Below, piece after piece: positions 1 through 4,057 of a stretch of 6,810 nt of DNA. How positions within the stretch are numbered: the first letter of the stretch is position 1; the number at the start of each line of letters is the position of its first letter. This DNA is from Verrucomicrobiales bacterium (lineage in GTDB: Bacteria; Verrucomicrobiota; Verrucomicrobiia; Verrucomicrobiales; DEV007), in assembly GCA_023253615.1 (NCBI GenBank), contig JALRFZ010000540.1, forward strand, positions 1 to 6,810, read 5' to 3'. Under the pieces are notes generated by a model, which did no database searches, was not told the DNA's origin, and worked only from the letters and a program-made list of their open reading frames with translations. The position numbers were made by a program, and so were the translations under genes.

Positions 1-33
1 GTCCGGGGACAGCGCTTGCCCGGGGGCGGCATG

Positions 34-192
34 CGGAAAAATTCCGAAAGGTCGACGGTGAAGGATTTCCCGATGTCGTCCGGTTTTGATGGCGGCGACG
101 ACGACTCCGCTCGGCGATTTTCGCTGGCATGGGCAACAAACCCATGCGGGGTCTCCGATTTCACCACGGAGAAAGTTGCGGCAAGTTTCTCC
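34..192. repeat. Cluster of three hairpin-forming inverted repeats in a gene-free segment
   Basis: Bases 1-223 contain no credible gene. Three inverted repeats are readable. Bases 34-46 are CGGAA, a 3-base loop, then TTCCG. Bases 127-147 are a perfect 7-bp stem, GCATGGG pairing with CCCATGC around a 7-base loop. Bases 168-192 are a 7-bp stem, GGAGAAA pairing with TTTCTCC, continued after one G.G mismatch by TTG/CAA. The last two lie 32-97 bases past the stop codon of the minus-strand gene that ends at 224, so they could shape or protect its 3' end. None has a T-run on the minus-strand side, so a classical intrinsic terminator is not shown. Pairing was read by eye and function is inferred. Confidence 0.5.
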
Positions 193-223
193 ACCCCCCC
201 TCGCTCTGTAAGTTTAGGCGGAT

Positions 224-1198
224 TCAGAGTGGGTCTGGCTCAGCCCGAAGCCCCGGTGATACCTGGAATTCGCTACGGCCATCTCTAAACACCTTGTAAC
301 CCAATATCGGGTATGGAGAGTCGCACTTCAATTTTTCGTTTCGAGTCTTTCGGACTCCGTCTTCGGTGACTTCATCGAGTCCGAACGGTCCGCGCAGGAT
401 CGCCGCCAAGGCTCTCTCGGATGCCAGCCAGAGCGGGAATTCGGGGTTCGTCCAGTTGACCGCCATCACAATTTCCGCGTCTTTCATGCCGAGGATTTTG
501 CTGTTTTTCTCCGCTTTGGCGATCTCGGCTGCGATACTTGTGATCAATTCACTTCCTCTCCCGCCCAACAGGGCGAGGTCAATCATCTGGCGAAATTCTG
601 CGCTAGGCAGAACCTGTTCAGGAAATTCGGCAGCCAAGCGGGTAAGGGCAAATTCGCTGTAATCAATGAATCCCTTTGAAGCTTCCTCCGCTTGCGCCGC
701 CAGCTTGGCGTGCGTGATTTCCCTTGCCCTTTCCGTGATGCCGCTGATTCCGGGTGCCCAGGACGCCACCTTCACTGTGGCGCTGTCTCCGATTTGCTTG
801 CGGATCCCCTTGTAGGACTTCCCGGTCAGCGCACGCGACGCTACATCGTAGAGAGCCTCTCGACGCACCGAGAGGGCCATCTCAAATTGATCCCAGACCC
901 CAGCTTCGGAATTCTTGTCGTGGAGCTGCTCGAGGAGGCGTCTTTGCAAGGAGTTCGCCGTGTAGTCAAAATGCGGATCAAGCACTTCGACGGCCGATCG
1001 CAGAGCTCGGCTGAGCCAAAGGTCACCGTCGATCTGTTCGGATAGGGTCGCTTTTCCTCCGGAAACTCTACGGAGGGCCCTTCTCATGGTCTCGTCACTT
1101 ATGGCGAGGGAACGACTTTTCGGTGGTCCGGCGATCTTGGGGATCCTATCGCCAAGCTGCTTCAGTGGACTACTACCGTCCTCGGAGTCCGTTGACAT
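224..1198 (-). CDS. Orphan hypothetical protein, 324 aa, no recognised domain
   Basis: I do not recognise this protein. It is a soluble, mainly helical-looking chain with no signal peptide or membrane segment. Its charged, basic N-terminal part (residues 25-50, with KSRS and MRRALRR) is followed by amphipathic stretches such as 83-125 and 160-192. A more aromatic C-terminal part contains MAVNWTNPEFPLWLASERAL (residues 245-264) and SPYPILGYKVF (294-304), which may be its conserved core. The ATG at 1198 is the first in frame. No Shine-Dalgarno sequence is visible before it, but a 13-base palindrome lies about 50 bases upstream. The gene stands alone, reads the same way as ssrA and begins 240 bases past the ssrA 3' end, the classic position for cargo of an ssrA-integrated element. 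Its GC content looks lower than that of the channel gene. It is called real because of its length, ordinary amino-acid mix and lack of a better competing frame. The role is unknown. Confidence 0.7.
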   Translation of the reverse strand: MSTDSEDGSSPLKQLGDRIPKIAGPPKSRSLAISDETMRRALRRVSGGKATLSEQIDGDLWLSRALRSAVEVLDPHFDYTANSLQRRLLEQLHDKNSEAGVWDQFEMALSVRREALYDVASRALTGKSYKGIRKQIGDSATVKVASWAPGISGITERAREITHAKLAAQAEEASKGFIDYSEFALTRLAAEFPEQVLPSAEFRQMIDLALLGGRGSELITSIAAEIAKAEKNSKILGMKDAEIVMAVNWTNPEFPLWLASERALAAILRGPFGLDEVTEDGVRKTRNEKLKCDSPYPILGYKVFRDGRSEFQVSPGLRAEPDPL

Positions 1199-1246
1199 TC
1201 GACGTCACTGTAGTGGCTCTGCGACATCGTGGCAAATCTCAAAATA

Positions 1247-1259
1247 GTGAACAATTCAC
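1247..1259. promoter_or_regulatory. Palindrome upstream of the orphan gene, possible operator
   Basis: GTGAA and TTCAC flank a 3-base centre, giving a perfect 5-bp inverted repeat about 50 bases before the ATG at 1198 of the minus-strand orphan gene. The position would suit an operator or promoter-overlapping site. A second small inverted repeat, CACT-GT-AGTG, lies at 1206-1215, even closer to the start. No convincing -35/-10 pair was found beside them. Short palindromes also occur by chance, so the regulatory role is a guess. Confidence 0.25.
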
Positions 1260-1376
1260 GAGGGCTTGCGACCCTGAATACCGAGTTGCTCCGGAGCGAA
1301 CTTTGGCGGGAAGATGAGAAGGCCTTTCGCCGACGTATTCAGTGGTGGCGTATTCGAGAATTACCAAAAACCCGCT

Positions 1377-1397
1377 GTTGTAACTCTCGTTGTAACT
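1377..1397. repeat. Two tandem copies of GTTGTAACT, period 12
   Basis: The 9-mer GTTGTAACT occurs at 1377-1385 and again at 1389-1397, separated by CTC. It lies about 42 bases beyond the 3' end of the minus-strand ssrA gene, in otherwise gene-free sequence. Paired short direct repeats beside a tmRNA gene could be arm-type protein-binding sites of an integrated element, or may be chance. The rest of 1199-1438 shows no gene. Confidence 0.35.
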
Positions 1398-1438
1398 GAG
1401 CTCGATTTTATTTCGGAACTCGTTGATTATGAAAGAGA

Positions 1439-1794
1439 TGGAGGTGAGGGGAGTCGAACCCCTGTCCTAAAGACCATTGCACCTGACGTCTACATGCTTA
1501 GTCGGTCATTTGATTTAGGAGAGGCGGCTTCGATCGACAGAATCCGCTCCCTCCGATGATCACTGTAACCTCTCGTCTCCTCCGCCGGACCCCCGCGGAA
1601 AGACCAGCCTGCGAAATGTCGCGATCCAACTCAGCAGGCGTCGGCCGGATCACGTGGCAACTCAATTAGGCTGCCAGGGCAAGTTCAGGTTCGTTATTTG
1701 CATTTGTTTTTTGAGCGGCTTTTTACGAGGCCAGCCGTTCAACCTCGGCATGCTGTCAGGCCCTCAGACCTTCAGTCGAAACCAGTACACCCCC
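1439..1794 (-). ncRNA. ssrA: Transfer-messenger RNA (tmRNA), one-piece
   Basis: tmRNA with SmpB rescues ribosomes stalled on broken mRNAs and adds a degradation tag to the nascent chain. Read on the minus strand, the 5' end at 1794 begins GGGGGTG and pairs over 7 bp (one G.U) with CACCTCC at 1446-1440; the discriminator A is at 1439. GGTTTCGAC near the 5' end is the conserved D-loop region. The T-arm at 1463-1447 has a perfect 5-bp stem around TTCGACT. Pseudoknot 1 is clear: CGAGG (1747-1743) pairs with CCTCG (1730-1726), and CGGCT (1737-1733) with AGCCG (1720-1716). The tag frame begins at GCA (1701-1699) and ends with TAA at 1668-1666, encoding ANNEPELALAA. CTAAGCATGTAGA, just before the 3' domain, is also conserved. 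The 3' CCA is not encoded, so it must be added by CCA-transferase. The length of 356 nt is normal for a one-piece molecule. No strong promoter could be picked out upstream. Confidence 0.97.
1666..1701 (-). other. tmRNA proteolysis-tag reading frame (ANNEPELALAA, stop TAA)
   Basis: This is the mRNA-like part of ssrA. The resume codon GCA at 1701-1699 follows an A-rich single-stranded stretch downstream of pseudoknot 1. Eleven codons read A-N-N-E-P-E-L-A-L-A-A before TAA. The C-terminal LAA is the canonical degron recognised by ClpXP-type proteases. The N-terminal half resembles ordinary tags (AN-DE-type) but carries Pro and Glu in the middle. The exact resume codon is inferred from alignment to the Escherichia coli layout as remembered. 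Confidence 0.9.
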
Positions 1795-1870
1795 GTTTGG
1801 AACCGGGAATCTTCCGGGAGGCAACGTAAGGCGGGTTGAGGGAGAACGCAAGTCCCTGTCCTTGGCACCT

Positions 1871-1883
1871 CTCCGGAGCGGAG
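1871..1883. repeat. Small hairpin just after the truncated acyltransferase gene
   Basis: CTCCG and CGGAG flank a 3-base loop, 9 bases beyond the stop codon of the minus-strand acyltransferase frame. It has no T-run on the minus strand, so it is at best a weak 3'-end structure. It lies in the 97-base gap between that stop and the tmRNA 5' end, a gap that must also contain the ssrA promoter unless ssrA is read through from the upstream genes. Confidence 0.25.
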
Positions 1884-1891
1884 CCCCCCGG

Positions 1892-2758
1892 TCAACGCGG
1901 CAAACCATCCTCACGCCCGAGGGCGCGCTTCGCGACCCGTCCCAGGAGATCCATCAGCCGGTGATCGGCGAAGGGGCTGGCTCCTTCTTTCCGGAAATGC
2001 CCGATCTGGAAACTCGCCGCATTCCAGAGATCATCGACGCGGATCTCATAGTCGCGGAGAATCGTGATGCGGGCATCCGGGGCCTCGCGCTCGAGCCGGT
2101 TCAACGAGTGGCGGAAATCCTGGCGCAACTTGCGCGGCAATCCTGCGAGATATCCCGCGAGGCCTCCCCGGAGATCGGTGTATGGGCAGGGCGCGTAAGA
2201 CTTCTCGAAGCAACGCGAGTTCCCCGGCTGGCCATCCGTCTCGTGCAACCGCCGGTAGAGCATGCCCTCGCTCGAGAGCTTTTCGAAACGGCAATGCCCG
2301 CCCGATCCCTGCCGGTGGATCCACCCGAGCACGGCGGCCAGCAGATCCGCCACCGCGCCCCCGTCTCCCGCGATGACATCCTGGTAATCGCAGATGCGGT
2401 CCGCGGCGAGACGGAGCGTCTTCCCTTCCCGGTAACAGGGCAGGATCGCGGCCGTCTCATCTCCGCGCCTCCATTCGAAAATCACGGGCCTCACCTGCCC
2501 GGTGGCGTAGGTGCAATACCACGCGTGGTTCCAGGTATAGGTTTGGAACGGCGATGCGACCGTAGCGGTGAACCGGCGCCAGACTCCCTCCAGCCGCTCG
2601 AGCGCGAGAAGGGCCTCGCCGTCCTCGTGGACGAGCAATTCCCCGTTGCTCGACAAGGATGATGATGCGTCTTCCGGCAAGCAGGACGAGGCGTGGGACG
2701 GGCGCCCCCTTCCCCGCCTTCTCTCCTTCTGCAAGGGCAAACGGACCGGATCGCTCAT
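1892..2758 (-). CDS. CelD/BcsL (FemAB-like) GNAT acyltransferase, apparently C-terminally truncated
   Basis: The 288-residue product matches the pattern of the CelD/BcsL group of N-acyltransferases, which is related to FemAB and linked to cell-envelope or exopolysaccharide modification. SPFQTYTWNHAWYCTYA (residues 69-85), PVIFEWRRGDETAAILPCY (91-109) and DRICDYQDVIA (120-130) form the typical first half. YLAGLPRKLRQDFRHSLNRLE (from 203) opens the Acetyltransf_6 (PF13480) region. That domain normally continues for a further 60-100 residues through a dGrpvA-type strand and a Tyr/Gly-rich segment. Here the frame stops after GREDGLPR, and I could not find the missing half in another frame before ssrA begins. 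The start chosen is the ATG at 2758, which overlaps the upstream stop codon as ATGA and implies translational coupling. An in-frame ATG at 2824 would add 22 poorly conserved-looking residues inside the neighbouring gene. The gene may be a pseudogene remnant or an unusually short variant. Confidence 0.75.
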   Translation of the reverse strand: MSDPVRLPLQKERRRGRGRPSHASSCLPEDASSSLSSNGELLVHEDGEALLALERLEGVWRRFTATVASPFQTYTWNHAWYCTYATGQVRPVIFEWRRGDETAAILPCYREGKTLRLAADRICDYQDVIAGDGGAVADLLAAVLGWIHRQGSGGHCRFEKLSSEGMLYRRLHETDGQPGNSRCFEKSYAPCPYTDLRGGLAGYLAGLPRKLRQDFRHSLNRLEREAPDARITILRDYEIRVDDLWNAASFQIGHFRKEGASPFADHRLMDLLGRVAKRALGREDGLPR

Positions 2759-3513
2759 GATTCGAGTTCGGAGGGATCGCTGGTACCCGGGAGAAAGCGG
2801 CGGCGGATCGCGTCGATGCGCCATGAGATCTTCTGTTTCAAACGCCAGAGCGGTCCGCCGAGATGACGCAACCGGGGTGGCGGCTCACCGAAGCGATCGC
2901 GGTAACTCTCCTGCCACTCCGGCACCTGGCAGATGAAGCGCCAGTCCAACTCGATGAAGGAGCGCAGCACATACATCGGCGACGGCGATCTCAGGGCGAA
3001 AAGCCGCGGATTGAAAGTCGTCGCAAACGGGCAGCTCGGAAAAAACTCGCCGACGAGGATGCCCCGTTGAAGGAGCTCGTTCTTGATGCCACGGCTTGGA
3101 TCGGTCGCTTCGATGAGTCGCCCGCCGCGCACCTCAGGCAGGATCAGGACGAGGCAACGCAGACGCGGATCCGGGCAGACCACCTCAGCCTCGAAACGAT
3201 CCGCCGCCTCGCGCAGCAGATCATCGAGTCGCTCCAGCGAGGGTTCCCTCTCGTCCATGGCGGCATGTGCGAAGACGAGACCACGCGAAGTCAGGGCGGG
3301 TGACAGCATCGGGCAGATCGCCTCGACCCGGCGACGCTTCTTCACCCGCTGCAGGGGATAAGTCGTTGTCCAAGCGGCGCAACGACGCATCGATTCGGCC
3401 GACTTGCGGGAGACGCCCGCACGGACGAGGGCATCCTCGTCGAGGGCGCAGGCCACCGACACGAGCGTGATCCCGGCGGCACTATGGGCAGGAATAGCAG
3501 TAACAGGCGGCAT
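2755..3513 (-). CDS. DUF6875-like protein, 252 aa
   Basis: The best recognition is to the DUF6875 family, whose biochemical role is not known to me. Two blocks support it. EAICPMLSPAL (residues 64-74), after an Arg/Lys-rich stretch, resembles the family's cysteine-proline block. RGILVGEFFPSC (150-161), followed by FNPRLFALRSPSPMYVLRSF (167-186) and then D190, resembles its signature of a Gly-rich turn, FHP-like motif, NP..F and R.P.P...R. No signal peptide or membrane segment is seen; a Pro/basic tail ends the chain (residues 210-242). The ATG at 3513 is preceded by AT-rich promoter-like DNA and no clear Shine-Dalgarno sequence. Its TGA overlaps the ATG of the acyltransferase gene, so the two are very likely one operon. 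I infer a shared pathway, possibly acyl transfer onto a small molecule or envelope polymer, without evidence for the substrate. The family assignment is from memory and moderately sure. Confidence 0.75.
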   Translation of the reverse strand: MPPVTAIPAHSAAGITLVSVACALDEDALVRAGVSRKSAESMRRCAAWTTTYPLQRVKKRRRVEAICPMLSPALTSRGLVFAHAAMDEREPSLERLDDLLREAADRFEAEVVCPDPRLRCLVLILPEVRGGRLIEATDPSRGIKNELLQRGILVGEFFPSCPFATTFNPRLFALRSPSPMYVLRSFIELDWRFICQVPEWQESYRDRFGEPPPRLRHLGGPLWRLKQKISWRIDAIRRRFLPGTSDPSELES

Positions 3514-3524
3514 GGTCTAAGATA

Positions 3525-3566
3525 TTGAATTTATCAAAATTATAATTAATTACAAGAAATTTCACC
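3525..3566 (-). promoter_or_regulatory. AT-rich promoter region for the DUF6875-like/acyltransferase unit
   Basis: A roughly 50-base AT-rich island stands out in GC-rich surroundings. On the minus strand TTGTAA (3555-3550) and TAAATT (3533-3528) are spaced by 16 bases, which would place a transcript start just before the ATG at 3513. An alternative -10, TATAAT at 3544-3539, has only a weak GTGAAA 15 bases above it. TATAAT also occurs on the plus strand at 3541-3546, so the same segment could fire rightward toward the cupin gene, though no good plus-strand -35 is seen. The exact start site cannot be decided by reading. Confidence 0.4.
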
Positions 3567-3644
3567 TTCCTCCCGGCTACAACCCGCGGACGAAACGGCT
3601 TTCGCATCGACAAACCGGCTCCTGTCAGTCACGATCCCGGGTGG

Positions 3645-3983
3645 ATGCATTCTTCGAATCTGTTCGAGCCGGTTCCAGCCTCGATGCCCGAGGAGTTGGT
3701 CGAGATCCTCGCCGATGGCCACGGCCATCTCCGCATCGTGCGACTCGTTTCCCGGGGCCATTCGTCGCCCGACGGTTTCTGGTATGATCAGGAGGAACAT
3801 GAGTGGGTCGTCCTTCTCTCAGGTGCAGCCGTGCTGAGCTACGAGGATGGCGTCAGTGGAGAAGTTCGCGCGATTGCCATGAAACCCGGCGATTGGCTCC
3901 GGATCCCGCCCCACACGAGGCACCGCGTCGAGAGCACCGCCCCGGATACGCCCTCTGTGTGGCTCGCGGTGCATTGGGGATGA
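3645..3983 (+). CDS. Small single-domain cupin protein, 112 aa
   Basis: This is a one-domain cupin barrel, a small cytoplasmic fold that often binds a metal or small ligand. The N-terminal NLFEPVPASMPEELVEIL (residues 5-22) and SRGHSSPDGFWYDQ (36-49) are typical of a widespread subgroup of about 110 residues. Cupin motif 1 keeps E53 and G60 (EWVVLLSG) but has WYDQ where classical cupins have HxH. Motif 2 is G82-x5-P88 with H90 and H93 in PPHTRHRVE. The chain ends in SVWLAVHWG, as full-length members do. The ATG at 3645 fits the family N-terminus; GGTGG touches the start codon too closely to be a good ribosome site. The gene is divergent from the DUF6875-like gene and is followed within about 10 bases by a terminator, so it is probably monocistronic. 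Its substrate is unknown. Confidence 0.9.
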   Translation: MHSSNLFEPVPASMPEELVEILADGHGHLRIVRLVSRGHSSPDGFWYDQEEHEWVVLLSGAAVLSYEDGVSGEVRAIAMKPGDWLRIPPHTRHRVESTAPDTPSVWLAVHWG

Positions 3984-3986
3984 TCC

Positions 3987-4023
3987 TTCCCGCCAGGCCT
4001 TTGGCGCGCTTTTTTGGCGGGAA
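3987..4023 (+). terminator. Intrinsic terminator after the cupin gene, with a competing longer stem
   Basis: CGCCA (3991-3995) pairs with TGGCG (4002-4006) around a 6-base loop. It is followed by CGC and then six T at 4010-4015, a good rho-independent terminator for the cupin transcript. The same left arm, extended to TTCCCGCCA (3987-3995), can instead pair over 9 bp with TGGCGGGAA at 4015-4023, past the T-run. The two foldings exclude each other. The structure begins 4 bases after the cupin stop codon and ends 34 bases before the channel start codon. Confidence 0.75.
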
Positions 4024-4057
4024 TTTCCGTCAGAGCGTCTAAGTTGGCGCATTGCTC

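Noticed and set aside
16..288. Plus-strand open frame of 90 codons at the left end
   Set aside because: It overlaps the end of the minus-strand gene, has no family resemblance or ribosome site, and crosses the hairpin cluster.
1440..1470. T-arm and acceptor looking like the end of a tRNA gene
   Set aside because: The matching acceptor strand is 350 bases away at 1788-1794, and the tag frame and pseudoknot between them show that it is tmRNA.
1314..1559. Plus-strand open frame over the 3' part of ssrA, and another at 1654-1839
   Set aside because: Both lie on the antisense strand of a clearly recognisable tmRNA gene.
1795..1860. TTGCGT and TACGTT at 17-base spacing as the ssrA promoter
   Set aside because: Each hexamer matches only about half of the consensus, which is too weak to annotate in this GC-rich DNA.
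1862..2662. Plus-strand open frame of 266 codons
   Set aside because: It is antisense to the acyltransferase, which has family motifs. The frame is open because of high GC.
2759..2824. Earlier ATG (2824) for the acyltransferase
   Set aside because: The ATG at 2758 overlaps the upstream stop as ATGA and fits the family N-terminus; the added 22 residues would lie inside the upstream gene.
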